NCBI GenBank assembly: GCA_903916675.1
Contig: CAIWXQ010000041.1
Span: 1 to 64,000 of the forward strand
Reading direction: 5' to 3'
Length of the DNA stretch: 64,000 nucleotides
Origin: an uncultured bacterium
GTDB lineage: Bacteria; Verrucomicrobiota; Kiritimatiellia; RFP12; CAIWXQ01
Shown here: positions 49,123-59,338 of the stretch, piece after piece
How the letters are laid out: each line of letters starts with the position of its first letter
How positions within the stretch are numbered: the stretch's first letter is position 1
Made by a program: the position numbers and the translations under genes
Notes under the pieces: generated by a model
Told to the model about the DNA's origin: nothing
Databases searched by the model: none
Seen by the model: only the letters and a program-made list of their open reading frames with translations

Positions 49123-49217
49123 TTGGCGTGTCAGTTCCACCCCGCAGGTTGCAAGCCGGCCCCCGGATGGGTTAGCATGCCATTTCAGAACCGTGGCCCT
49201 TGAGAACGGACCCTGCC

Positions 49218-50492
49218 ATGCTCGACATCAAACGCATCCGCGAAAAGACCGACGAAGTACGCGAGGGGCTGCGCCGCCGCGGCGCCGACCTGGCGCTGCT
49301 CGACGCGGTCCTCGAACTCGACCGCCAGCGCCGCGCGCTCCTGGGCTCGGCCGAGGAGATGAAGAACCGCCGCAACGCCACCTCCAAGGAGATCGGCGCA
49401 GCGCGCAAGCGCGGCGAGGATACTGCCGCGATCCAGGCCGAGATCCGCACGCTGGGCGACCGCATCACCGCGCTCGACGAGCAGATCCGCGGCGTGGAGG
49501 CTGAGCTGCACAAGGCTGTGCTGTGCATCCCGAATGTGCCCTGCGCCACGATCCCGACCGGCTCCGACGCCTCGGCCAACCGCGTGGCGCGCGTCGAGGG
49601 GCAGTCGCGCGAGTTCGCCTTCCAGCCCAAGGACCATGTGGCCCTCGCCGAGAAGCTGGGGATCCTCGACCTGCCGCGCGCCGCGCGCATGAGCGGCTCC
49701 GGGTTTCCGCTGCTGGTCGGCGCTGGCGCCAAACTGCAGCGCGCGCTGATCCAGTACATGCTCGACCTGCACACCACTTGCCACGGCTACACCGAGCTGC
49801 TCCCGCCGTTCGTGGTCAACTCCGACGCCATGTGCGGCACCGGCCAGCTCCCCAAGATGGCGGAGGACATGTATCACTGCGAGAAGGACGATCTCTGGCT
49901 GATCCCCACGGCCGAGGTTCCGGTGACGAACTACTTTCGCGAGGAGATCATCGACCGTCCGCTCCCCATTTTTCTCACGGCCTACACGCCGTGCTTCCGG
50001 CGCGAGGCAGGCTCCGCCGGTAAGGAGACGCGCGGCATCCTGCGCGTGCACCAGTTCGACAAGGTCGAGATGGTGAAGTTTGTCGCGCCCGAGACCTCCT
50101 ACGCTGAGTTGGAGAAGCTCGTGGGGAACGCTGAAGACGTGCTCCAAGGACTGGGGCTGCACTACCGCATTCTTGAACTCTGCTCCGGCGACATCAGCTT
50201 TGCGGCAGCCAAGTGCTACGACATCGAGCTCTGGGCGCCGGGGCAGCAGGGGTGGCTGGAGGTCTCCTCCTGCAGCAATTTCGAGGATTTCCAGGCACGC
50301 CGCGCCAACATCCGCTACCGCGATGCGGAGGGGAAGACGCGCTTCGTCCACACGCTCAACGGCTCCGGCGTGGCTCTGCCGCGCCTGATGATCGCCCTGC
50401 TCGAGAACTACCAGCAGGCGGACGGCAGCGTCATCCTGCCGCCGGCCCTCGCGCCGTACATGGGTGGAATCGACCGGCTCGTGCCGAAGTAA
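49218..50492 (+). CDS. serS: Seryl-tRNA synthetase
   Basis: MLDIKRIREKTDEVREGLRRRG; TAEVPVTNYFREEI; TPCFRREAGSAGKETRGILRVHQFDKVEMVKF; EVSSCSNFEDFQARR; LNGSGVALPRLMIALLENYQ. Confidence 0.97.
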   Translation: MLDIKRIREKTDEVREGLRRRGADLALLDAVLELDRQRRALLGSAEEMKNRRNATSKEIGAARKRGEDTAAIQAEIRTLGDRITALDEQIRGVEAELHKAVLCIPNVPCATIPTGSDASANRVARVEGQSREFAFQPKDHVALAEKLGILDLPRAARMSGSGFPLLVGAGAKLQRALIQYMLDLHTTCHGYTELLPPFVVNSDAMCGTGQLPKMAEDMYHCEKDDLWLIPTAEVPVTNYFREEIIDRPLPIFLTAYTPCFRREAGSAGKETRGILRVHQFDKVEMVKFVAPETSYAELEKLVGNAEDVLQGLGLHYRILELCSGDISFAAAKCYDIELWAPGQQGWLEVSSCSNFEDFQARRANIRYRDAEGKTRFVHTLNGSGVALPRLMIALLENYQQADGSVILPPALAPYMGGIDRLVPK

Positions 50493-50708
50493 GGGTCGGG
50501 CCGCATAGGCCCCTGTCGCGTGCAATTGCTGCCGCCCGTGCAAACCCCGGATCTCGCCGCTCTGACAGCGCCTGTTCCGCCACTTTGCCGCATTTTTCTC
50601 CGGCTGCGAGCGGCATTTTCAGCCCTGCTGCGGGCTCCTGCGGCCGATCATCCCTGTGTGGTCGGCACAGTGAAGGGGCGTCACGTCTGGACAAGACGGC
50701 CAACCGGA

Positions 50709-52619
50709 TCAAGGAACGATCAGCACCTTGCGCGGTTCATTCTCAAGAACGACTTCTTTCTCTCTTGGAGATCCGCCCGGAAATTGCCATTTCAGCACAA
50801 CCGGACCGGCTTCGGCTTGCGCGACAAACGCATCCGCGACGCCGGGCAGTACATTCCACGCGCCAAGACAACGCCCTTTCTTTGTGTACCCGATAACCGA
50901 AACAGGCCCTTGGAAGCTGTTTCGTGCCGGCAGGATGCCGCGAACAGACCGTCCGGTGGCCTCACCGGCATCCACGGTAATCATCCAGATGGAGCCGTCG
51001 GCAAGAACAAGCGCGTTTTCCATTGTTCCGTCGCCATCAAAATCTGCCCAGCAGGCCGCTGCCGCCCCGTTCGCCGCTGCTGGAAGCGTTCCGCTCACCA
51101 CAAGATTCAATGACATGGCCACGCCGAAACTGCAGAATCCGCGATTGAAGAACAGCCGGGGCATGCCGCTGGAATAAATAAGGCTGATATCCTGTCGGCC
51201 GTCATGATTGAAATCCACTGTCGACCCGCCGGAAATATCATCGCTGCCCAGGCCGGAAGCTTCACCCGTATGCGATCTGACGTCAACAAACTGAAACTTG
51301 CCGCGATTTCTCCATAATCGGAACGTGTCGCCAATCGTTACCACGTCGAGCAGACCATCCGCATCAAAATCGCCAAGGAACGCGACGGCCTTGGCGGATC
51401 CTGCGGCAATGGGGCAGCTGACGCCCGGCTCGAACTGTCCGCCACCTTTCCCCTGATACCGGATGCTGCCTCTCTCAAAAAGCTGGATAATATCCGGATG
51501 GGAGTCTCCATCAAAGTCCGCCACCAGGCAGCGCCCCGGAATTCCCAATTCACGGAGCAGAGACCGGTCAAAAGTCAGTTGCCTCGGCGCAGCTGCAGTA
51601 GACGCCGGCTCCCAGAATACGAGCCCGTTGGTGGTGGCGATTACCAGCGCAGCTCTCCCGGCCACGCCGCAATCGACAGTCTCGAGATTCAGGCAATCCT
51701 TGATGCGATCGCCGCCGAGAGCTGCGAATTTCTGAAAGGTTCCGTCTGCTCCCTGGGCATAAATCGTTACTGACGTGCCGTTCCAACTTGCCAGATCCAT
51801 CCAGCCGTTACCCGTGAAGGCGCCCCAGGCTGCGCAGGTGGATTTCGAAGCCAGTTTGTGTTTTGCCGTCGAATCAACGAGAGCTTTCCTGTCAATTGCG
51901 TATGCAAGAAGGGCATCTCCTGCGTCGCTTGCGATGAAAAGAGCCGGTTCGCCCTCAGGCGTGATGCAAACGGGAATGGCCGCGCGAACCGTTCCCTCGA
52001 CTCTTCCGCACTGCACGGCACGTGCCCACGCGACACCGTCTTTGACAGGGATCTCCGCGTCAGGATCGGAGATGACGTAATTAATGGCCTTGATGAGCAT
52101 ATCCGTGCCGCCGTTCCACGTCGGGATCATCTTCTCGCCGCAAATGTCATTGAAATCCCAACGTCCCTCCTTCCTGCTGAGAAACGAAAGCCAGGATCCG
52201 TTGACATGCAGATACGCGCTCCGGATGGCGCCCTGCGTCGCCCCCTGTTCGTTCGAGGCTGTGCGCTCAGCCCCGGGAGCAGATCCGTCTTCGTTGAATT
52301 CGCCGACAAAAAGGATCACCGAATTGCTAGTCGATCCGTTCAGCACTGCATTCCGGACGGTTTCGAGCTTGTCCTTCATCGCCGTGGCATTGAAATCAAA
52401 TGTCAGCGTCGTGGCATCTGTCTTCCCCTTGATGACGCGTTTGACCGTTGCCGTCGCCCGGCCGTCCTTCGCCGCCCCCAAATCCAGCTCAAGGATCAGC
52501 GCGGATTGCGCGGCCAGATGCACTGGCGTGAAATTGGGATTGATCAACGCATGCGCGACGCTGCATGCGAATGCCAGCATCATGGCGGCCAGGATTGCGG
52601 CGCGACTGCGTGTCTTCAT
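50709..52619 (-). CDS. Secreted FG-GAP/VCBS-repeat protein
   Basis: Signal peptide MKTRSRAAILAAMMLAFACSVAHA; DFDGDSHPDIIQLF, DFDADGLLDVVTIG, DFNHDGRQDISLIY, DFDGDGTMENALVL. Confidence 0.8.
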   Translation of the reverse strand: MKTRSRAAILAAMMLAFACSVAHALINPNFTPVHLAAQSALILELDLGAAKDGRATATVKRVIKGKTDATTLTFDFNATAMKDKLETVRNAVLNGSTSNSVILFVGEFNEDGSAPGAERTASNEQGATQGAIRSAYLHVNGSWLSFLSRKEGRWDFNDICGEKMIPTWNGGTDMLIKAINYVISDPDAEIPVKDGVAWARAVQCGRVEGTVRAAIPVCITPEGEPALFIASDAGDALLAYAIDRKALVDSTAKHKLASKSTCAAWGAFTGNGWMDLASWNGTSVTIYAQGADGTFQKFAALGGDRIKDCLNLETVDCGVAGRAALVIATTNGLVFWEPASTAAAPRQLTFDRSLLRELGIPGRCLVADFDGDSHPDIIQLFERGSIRYQGKGGGQFEPGVSCPIAAGSAKAVAFLGDFDADGLLDVVTIGDTFRLWRNRGKFQFVDVRSHTGEASGLGSDDISGGSTVDFNHDGRQDISLIYSSGMPRLFFNRGFCSFGVAMSLNLVVSGTLPAAANGAAAACWADFDGDGTMENALVLADGSIWMITVDAGEATGRSVRGILPARNSFQGPVSVIGYTKKGRCLGAWNVLPGVADAFVAQAEAGPVVLKWQFPGGSPREKEVVLENEPRKVLIVP

Positions 52620-52719
52620 GGATGCACCAGATTCTTTCCTTTTCCGCACGGTAAAAGACGTGGCGCCCGTCGCGACACAGGGGAATACCTGCCCGGGTCG
52701 GAAGCAGGCCGGGATTCAC

Positions 52720-55491
52720 TCATCGGCCGGGTTCTGCCTTGAGCGGAGCGGCGGGCGCAACCGTCCGCTTACCCACGATCTTTGCCACTGCAGCCGCCAT
52801 GTCATAGAGCTTCTTTGATTCATCTTCCCAGTAGCTTGGCATGATCATGTCCGGGATGGCGGTCTGATTCTGAACCAGTCCGCACGTCCAGAACTCCGAG
52901 ACGTACCGCAAGGAGCGTGTGCGGTTGTCGCACAGCAGCTTTGCCTGCCTGGCCAGATCACCGCTGATTTTGTTGTCAAGCAGGGCATTCTGCACGAAGA
53001 TCCGCGCTTCCGCTTCCTGGAGAGCTTCGCGCATCATTTCATAGCGGGCGGTGGTGCCGGCGCCATCCTTGCAGGGCCAGAGGACGTACTGGACCACGGC
53101 GTTAAAACTCAATGTACCCCAGCCGCCATACTGGTAACCGTCGCCGAATCGACCGAGAATGGTCTTCGTTTCCTGTCCGTTCTTGATCACCGGCCAGAAA
53201 TCGGCGCCGAACGGACCAAATCCGCGCAAGCCCATATACCGGTCGTACCCGTCTTCTCCGGCTATGTTTCCACGTGTCAGATTGACCGGTTTTCGCCTGC
53301 CGGACAGCAAAACGGCTTCTGCGCAGAGGCGGCTTTCGGGCATGAATGCGTCCTGCCCCAATCGCGTCCCGGCATAATCGTTATTACCCGTTCGTGGGTA
53401 AGTAATCATGATGTCGGGGTTCTTCCATCCGTAGATTGGCTTATCGGCATCCACATCCCAGAATACGCTGATAACTCCGCCCACCAGTGCGGCCCGCCCC
53501 CACTTGGGCGAATTTGCCGCGCGGTCCTGATCGCCGAACCAGTAGTGCGAAATACGCACCCATTTCACGTCCGGGCCGGCAGCCGTCTGCACGTCTTTCC
53601 ATGCCTTGGGGTTGTCGTTCATGACGCCGCTGGATCCGCCGTGGGTGTGAAATCCCACCATCATTGATTTTTCCAGGCCGCGCTTGGCGAGAATCTCTCG
53701 CATTCCCGCGAAGACCGGCTTCATGAACGCCACGCACTCCGGCGTGCCCCAGGGTGGTGCCTTGCCTTCGGTACAAGTGCCGGTCTTGGGGTCCAATGCC
53801 GTATACAGGAATTGTTTCCCGTGTTCCGGGCCGGTCTCCAGTATCTGCAGGCACACCACGGGAATCTTGCCAAAGCGCTTGATGGCCGTGTCCAGGTATT
53901 TCTCGGCAATCGAGAAATCGTACTTGTAGCTCCCGTCGGTTTGCTTGACCCAGCGCACCATTCCCTGCTCCACGCCGAAATGGGTTTTCGCGATCAGGGG
54001 AATGTTGATCTCCTTGTTGCCAAGCTCGCCCATCAACTGGAAGGATTTGTCGATCAGTTTCCAGTGCTCGTCCGACCACATCTTGACGTTATATTGCAGG
54101 GCAACTGACTCCGGCGACTGGATCAGCGCAACATGCGTGATGAAATCCTTCGGATCGGGAAGAATCCAGTCGGCGACATACAGCTGAATCGGCACGTCAG
54201 TGGGCTTCAGCCCTTCAGCCTGCACCGTCAGCTTGCCTGCATAGTTGCCGGGCTTCGCATCAGGTGGGACTTTCACGATCACCCAAATGGGAACACCGGC
54301 GAAATTCTGGCCACCCTCGGCCAGGAGAGGGACTCCGGCGGGGGGGGTTGAATCCAGCGGGTCGTATCTCACCCAGCGCCCGATGGCGTCCGGAACCCAT
54401 CCGTTCCACAGCTTGAGACAATACTTGATCTGGATACTGGCGGCCGGAATCACGCCGCCGGGACCTTTCAGGTCGGAAACGACGGCCTGGATGCCTTTGA
54501 TGGCTTCTGTCGAACTCAGAACCGCCTCACCACAATAACACCCGTTGGCCGCACCCCTCAGCCTGATCGGATAGATGGGCTCATTCGGATCCCCGTACTG
54601 GGTGTAATTATAGTCGAGCAGTGCGGGCTGGGTCCATACCTGGGGCCCCTTGGGCCTCTGGATGTTGGCAACAGCTCCATTGCCCGTCAGCTTTACTTCA
54701 TCGATCGAACAGCGGTTCCACCAGAACTGCATCCGCATCCCGAAATCATGAACCGGGCTACCTTTCGTTTTCGTGCTGGTGAACATCAGTGCGTTGGCAG
54801 GCGCCCGATGCGCTTCAATGGCCAGAACGTTCACGCCCTTGTTCAGCATCTTCGCCGGGATCGTGATGCTGGACTTGCGAAAGCGATCCTTGCCTGCGCC
54901 GTTGCTCTTGAGCAGTTGAGGTTCGTCAAACACCTTGCCGGATAATTGAGTCTGAAGGAGCAGCGCACCGTCTGCTGCGTAGCACTCCTTCGTGTATTCC
55001 TCCGCGAGTGTATCGTTCTTGATCTCACCCTTCGGCATGCTGCAGCGTCCGGCCTCCACGCCGTTCACATACACAACGACGCCGCCCTGATAGATGAGCG
55101 AAAGATTCAGGTCAGATGGCGCCTTCACCTCGAATTTCCCGCGAATGCACTGCAGGGCCAGGCTTCGATATTGCGTTCGCATGGATTGGTTTCTGTGGAG
55201 CCATCGCGAATCGTCAAAATCCGTCTTCTGCCAGCCTGCCGGGGGAAGATCGGAAGATAAGACATTCTTTGTAACGGCCAGCTTCGTGGCATCCTTGGCG
55301 CCTGTGCGCGGGTTGAGAGGGTCCACCTGCACCAGTTCTCCCGAGTCAGCTTTGACGATATCGGTTTGCCAGGTCTCGAAGTAGCGCCACATGCTCCCGG
55401 AGGTGTCGAGAATCACGTTTGCCTCTGCCGCCTGCGCAGAGGGGAGACCAATCATGCTGAGGAGCACGAGGCAGGCAATCAGGTGTCTCAT
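52720..55491 (-). CDS. Large secreted glycoside hydrolase-like protein (DUF4091/GH123-like architecture, tentative)
   Basis: Signal peptide; jelly-roll-like N-terminal half; YVADWILPDPKDFITHVAL then TIM-barrel-like region and PIYGWKNPDIMITYPRTGNNDYAGTRLGQDAFMPESRLCAEA. Confidence 0.6.
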   Translation of the reverse strand: MRHLIACLVLLSMIGLPSAQAAEANVILDTSGSMWRYFETWQTDIVKADSGELVQVDPLNPRTGAKDATKLAVTKNVLSSDLPPAGWQKTDFDDSRWLHRNQSMRTQYRSLALQCIRGKFEVKAPSDLNLSLIYQGGVVVYVNGVEAGRCSMPKGEIKNDTLAEEYTKECYAADGALLLQTQLSGKVFDEPQLLKSNGAGKDRFRKSSITIPAKMLNKGVNVLAIEAHRAPANALMFTSTKTKGSPVHDFGMRMQFWWNRCSIDEVKLTGNGAVANIQRPKGPQVWTQPALLDYNYTQYGDPNEPIYPIRLRGAANGCYCGEAVLSSTEAIKGIQAVVSDLKGPGGVIPAASIQIKYCLKLWNGWVPDAIGRWVRYDPLDSTPPAGVPLLAEGGQNFAGVPIWVIVKVPPDAKPGNYAGKLTVQAEGLKPTDVPIQLYVADWILPDPKDFITHVALIQSPESVALQYNVKMWSDEHWKLIDKSFQLMGELGNKEINIPLIAKTHFGVEQGMVRWVKQTDGSYKYDFSIAEKYLDTAIKRFGKIPVVCLQILETGPEHGKQFLYTALDPKTGTCTEGKAPPWGTPECVAFMKPVFAGMREILAKRGLEKSMMVGFHTHGGSSGVMNDNPKAWKDVQTAAGPDVKWVRISHYWFGDQDRAANSPKWGRAALVGGVISVFWDVDADKPIYGWKNPDIMITYPRTGNNDYAGTRLGQDAFMPESRLCAEAVLLSGRRKPVNLTRGNIAGEDGYDRYMGLRGFGPFGADFWPVIKNGQETKTILGRFGDGYQYGGWGTLSFNAVVQYVLWPCKDGAGTTARYEMMREALQEAEARIFVQNALLDNKISGDLARQAKLLCDNRTRSLRYVSEFWTCGLVQNQTAIPDMIMPSYWEDESKKLYDMAAAVAKIVGKRTVAPAAPLKAEPGR

Positions 55492-55835
55492 GGTTTGGGC
55501 ATCCTTTCGCCAGGCCGCAAGTTCCCTTGATTCGACAGGAACGAATTGATTACGCCTGTTATGTTGGCAACTTTACCGGAATCGTGGGCTGTGTGACGAG
55601 GCAGGAATTGTCCATGGGCAGGTCACAGGGCCTTCCCAAACCCGCCGATCCGGCCGTAGCCAGCTCCATCCGTGCTGCATACTTGCGGATATCAGGTTAC
55701 CAGATGCGCTGTATGGCCGATGCTTGGTGAATTTTGCACTGGCGCAGGTTATTGAATGAGTATAAATTACATTTAAATCTGGGTTTTGTTGTGTTTACAC
55801 AAAAACCGGAATAACCAAACGAAAGGAAGATCGGA

Positions 55836-56636
55836 ATGAAGCACCTGGTGACATCCCTCGTCGTTCTGGCGCTGGTTGCATGCGCCTGCACACCCCAATC
55901 AGCCCCTGCACCGACGGCGCCCGCAGCCAAGCCGGCACCTGCCGCCCCTGTGGTCGCAAAACCTGCCGTCCCTGCTGTGGCAAAACCCGCCGCACCGGCT
56001 CCGGCATCGGTTCCTGCCGCCCCTGTGGCAAAACCCGCTGCACCGGTTCCAGCTCCTGTTGCCTCTGTGGCAAAAGCCGCCGCAATGGGCGACTGGAAAG
56101 TGGCCTACACCGCCGACCTGAAGGATCCCAAGACAGCCGAGCAGTTCGCCAAGGTGGGGTGCACGGTCACGGTTGCGGATGGTGTCATGACATTCAAATC
56201 GACAGACGAGGGCGAAGCCATCGCCTTTCTCAAAACGCAGAAGTTTCCGGGCGACGTCAGGGTCGAGTTGGTCGCGTCGTTGAGCGGCGAGAAGCTCAGC
56301 GACTTGAGCCTGATCCTGAACGGCAACGAGCAGAGTGGACGCGATAGTGGTTATCTGCTGCAGGTGGGTGCTAAGGGAAACAAGATGGGCCGGCTGCAAC
56401 GCCAGGGGACTGTGGCGGAAGAGTCCATTAATGGCAAGGGGGTTGTCTCTGCGGGCAAGAAGCACACCGTGGTTGCCGAAAAGAACGCCGGCACAATCAG
56501 CCTTACCCTGGATGGCAAGGAGATCTTCTCAGTCAAGGATAACAGCCCGATCAAGGGCGACGCCAATGCCCTCGTGGCGCTCTACACTTGGAGGAGCACC
56601 ATGAAGGTCGAGAAGTTTGTCATTTCGACAAAGTAA
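55836..56636 (+). CDS. Lipoprotein with Ala/Pro/Lys-rich linker and C-terminal beta-sandwich-like domain
   Basis: Lipobox-like LVACAC; AKPA repeats; GDWKVAYTADLKDPKTAEQFAKVGC... Confidence 0.75.
   Translation: MKHLVTSLVVLALVACACTPQSAPAPTAPAAKPAPAAPVVAKPAVPAVAKPAAPAPASVPAAPVAKPAAPVPAPVASVAKAAAMGDWKVAYTADLKDPKTAEQFAKVGCTVTVADGVMTFKSTDEGEAIAFLKTQKFPGDVRVELVASLSGEKLSDLSLILNGNEQSGRDSGYLLQVGAKGNKMGRLQRQGTVAEESINGKGVVSAGKKHTVVAEKNAGTISLTLDGKEIFSVKDNSPIKGDANALVALYTWRSTMKVEKFVISTK
55940..56085 (+). repeat. Imperfect tandem repeat encoding the AKPAAP-rich linker
   Basis: Recurring (C)TGTGG(T)CAAAACCYGCYGYMCC units at irregular spacing. Confidence 0.6.
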
Positions 56637-56655
56637 CCTGCGGGCTTCATCTGCA

Positions 56656-56691
56656 CGCCGGCCTGCGCACCTGCGCAGGGCCGGCGTTTTT
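56656..56691 (+). terminator. Rho-independent terminator
   Basis: CGCCGGCCTGCGCA-CC-TGCGCAGGGCCGGCG followed by TTTTT, directly downstream of the lipoprotein gene. Confidence 0.9.
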
Positions 56692-56938
56692 CGTATGCGG
56701 GGTGTAGACGGCGTGGCGCTACTGGACAACGAACCGCACCGGCTTGTTTTCCTCCACCGTGACTTCATGCGATGCGCAGGGACGGGCGCCACGTGAACGC
56801 TACTCGGCTGGCCCCTGCTTTCCAACAAAAGCTTCTGAAAATCAGGGAATCATGTTTCAGTCTTCCACGCATCGTTCACCTTTCCATCCAGTGGCGCAAT
56901 GGTGCGAACGGGGCGCCAACTGGCCCAGCAGGCCAGCT

Positions 56939-57117
56939 GCGTCCCGCGCCGCGCCCAGCATCTCGATTCTCTGCACGATAGCCCTTATGAGCGCATTGCG
57001 CGCCCCAAATGCCCTTTACGTCACAACACCTGCGTCCTACAATCCCGACATTCCAGCCGGGTTTGATCGGACCATTCAGCCTCTCACCCCGCTGGAAACG
57101 GGTTGGATGGCGACGCA
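56939..57117 (+). repeat. Dispersed intergenic repeat, copy 1
   Basis: Shares four ordered blocks (28, 21, 30, 24 nt) with copy 2; the 21-nt block GCGCCCCAAATGCCCTTTACG is identical. Confidence 0.85.
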
Positions 57118-57144
57118 TAACCAATAAGTTAGTCCGGAAAACAG

Positions 57145-57837
57145 ATGAAAATAGCGCCTTCTTCTTGTCTGCTCTCGGTTGTGGCCGCAATTTGCCTCGC
57201 GGCTGGATGCGCGACACAACATGGCGGAAACACAAGAACATATGTGGCACATGCCATGATGATCGAGGGGCCAACCTCGGAATTTGAACGTATCGGGTGG
57301 AATGATGTGACAAATAATATGAAACCGAGTTTTACAGCGGCTATATCTGACTCTGTCTTCCAGTCGCTCAAGTTAAAGGTTGTGCATTTTCCTCTGCTGG
57401 CGCTCAGGCTTGGCCAGACAACAGATGCGAGCAACCAGCAGATCGTTCGATATGCGACATCCCTTGACACAAACGGCATGCCGGGTGTCTTCAAAGAACA
57501 AGGAGTGGGGCAGAAGATGCAAATTCGTCTCGTCGAGGCAACGGGCGCACGCGTCAGCGTGGACGCATGGCTCGAAAATGTGCGAGAACCGAAATGGCAA
57601 AACGTCACGGAAGGGATGAACGGCGCATCTGAATGTAAGATCCCATTCTTTGCTTCAAGGAGCTGGTTTTCCAAAATGGAATTCGCAGTCGATAGTTGGT
57701 GTGTCGTGGGCGGCAGAACAGACGACGCGAACATGACAGTTTTTGCCATCAAGATTAGCTACGACAATAACACCCAACCAAGCCGGGCACCACTACCTCG
57801 CACTCCGCAAACAGGGTGCTCAGAGGTTGCGCGCTGA
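57145..57837 (+). CDS. Hypothetical lipoprotein
   Basis: Signal peptide with lipobox LAAGC; uninterrupted ORF. Confidence 0.6.
   Translation: MKIAPSSCLLSVVAAICLAAGCATQHGGNTRTYVAHAMMIEGPTSEFERIGWNDVTNNMKPSFTAAISDSVFQSLKLKVVHFPLLALRLGQTTDASNQQIVRYATSLDTNGMPGVFKEQGVGQKMQIRLVEATGARVSVDAWLENVREPKWQNVTEGMNGASECKIPFFASRSWFSKMEFAVDSWCVVGGRTDDANMTVFAIKISYDNNTQPSRAPLPRTPQTGCSEVAR
57772..57832. repeat. attC-like nested inverted repeat
   Basis: ACCCAAC-caagcc-GGGCACC-(23 nt)-GGTGCTC-agag-GTTGCGC; 61 bp, outer and inner boxes pair. Confidence 0.45.
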
Positions 57838-57865
57838 CGCTGGGGCTGTCGTCACCATCCAGTCT

Positions 57866-58075
57866 TCACTTCCGCTTCCTCATCTTCGCCAAGCCAATCT
57901 CCAGATCGCTGTGGACCGCTGCTTTGATGATGCGGTAATCGCCGGGCGCGTTGTCCACGCCCTTGAGCGCCGGCTGGGAATAATCATTGACATAGAGACA
58001 GCGCAGCGGGCCCGCTTTTGAGGCGACCACGCTGTGTTCGTCCGCATATTCCGCCAACCGTTGTACTGGATTCAT
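57866..58075 (-). CDS. Hypothetical small protein
   Basis: 69-aa ORF MNPVQRLAEYADEHSVVASKAGPLRCLYVNDYSQPALKG..., in an otherwise empty interval. Confidence 0.4.
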   Translation of the reverse strand: MNPVQRLAEYADEHSVVASKAGPLRCLYVNDYSQPALKGVDNAPGDYRIIKAAVHSDLEIGLAKMRKRK

Positions 58076-58242
58076 TTTGGTTCTCTCTGTTTCCCGTCAG
58101 TGGGGGGCATTATCCGATATTTTCCATTTGACCCGTTATCCTCGACCCTCGTGGGCTGTTCGTATTCGGCAGTAAGACATTTCCAGTTGTCGGACAACGC
58201 CGCAGGTCAAACGCGTGGCCAGGCATCGCCTGCACATGCCTA

Positions 58243-59275
58243 TCAAGAAGGGCGGTATTCAGAAAATGCCTCGTACATGGCGATGACGTTGTCCAGCGGG
58301 GTCTCTGGCATCACGATGTGGCTTGAGCCGCCGATATAGCCACCGTTGAACTTCCCGAACAGGGCGACACAGTTCATGTACCTCGCGCTTCACATCCTCC
58401 GGTGTGCCTCTTACCAGGGTTCCCTGTACGTCCACGCCGCCGTTGAAGCACACCTTGCCACCGAACTCCCGCGACAGCTGTCGCACGTCCATGGCCTGTG
58501 GTTGCACCGGGTTCAGGACGTTGAGCCCCATGTCGATCAGGTCGGGAAGAATCGTCGTGATATTCCCGCACAGATGCATCCAGACATGTGCGCCCCCGGA
58601 ACGCACACGTTCGAACATGCGCTGGTAGGAGGGCTTGTAGAAACGCCGCCAGTCGTCGGGGTTGATGAGCAGACTGCGCTGACACCCCCAGTCGTCGGAG
58701 AAAAACACGGCATCGACTCCGCGTTTGACCAACTGGTCGATGATCGCGAGATTGTATTCGACCACGCGGTCCCGCAGGCGGACGAAGTTTTCTTCATCCG
58801 TGTAGGGGTCCATCAGCATGTTGTCGAAGCCGCGGAGCATCCAGAGGCGTTCAAAGAGCGTAAACCAGACGACCGACTGTACGTACCGGTCGCCGCGCTC
58901 CCGCAGCCGTTCATCGGCCACGTCGAACCGGCCGGCGCGGTTGGGGTCAGGGAAGGCATATCCGTCCATCGCCTCATAGCCGCCCGCGAGCGGATGCGAC
59001 TCGGTCTTGTTTCCGTGCCCGTCATTCTCCCAGCCGGTGCCCCACTGGTCCTGCCAGCGATGCACGCCATCCCGGGTCCCGTGGTCCACTCGGAAATCCG
59101 TTGGCGCGACCCACTCCAGCATGTCGCTGGTGAAGCGCTCGGACAGCGCGCGGATGTGTTCGCGCTTGCGCTCGTCCTTGTCGTACAACGTGTCGAGATG
59201 CAGCCCGATTGCGCAGGGCAGATAGGCGGGTTTCTTGAACGCGATGGCCCGCTTGTAGTTTTCTTTTCCCGTCAT
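58243..59275 (-). pseudogene. URO-D (uroporphyrinogen decarboxylase-like) family gene with apparent frameshift near the 3' end
   Basis: Frame 1 through ...TPEDVKREVHELCR; expected C-terminus LFGKFNGGYIGGSSHIVMPETPLDNVIAMYEAFSEYRPS* continues in another frame from ~58362. Confidence 0.75.
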
Positions 59276-59295
59276 GCGGATCTTCTCCTCCTGAT

Positions 59296-59338
59296 GCCGA
59301 ACGCTCCGGCCAGCCGCAACAGCAGCCGGTGGTCAGGC
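59296..59338 (-). repeat. attC-like nested inverted repeat
   Basis: Minus strand GCCTGAC-CA-CCGGC...GCCGG-AGC-GTTCGGC; between two genes. Confidence 0.35.

Noticed and set aside
52720-55491. ILDTSGSMW near the N-terminus of the 923-aa protein looks like a VWA DxSGS MIDAS motif
   Set aside because: No other VWA features follow; the segment fits a secreted GH-like protein N-terminus, so the match is probably coincidental.
55940-56085. Repeated units as a CRISPR array
   Set aside because: Repeats are in-frame coding, imperfect and irregularly spaced, with no spacers and no cas genes in the window.
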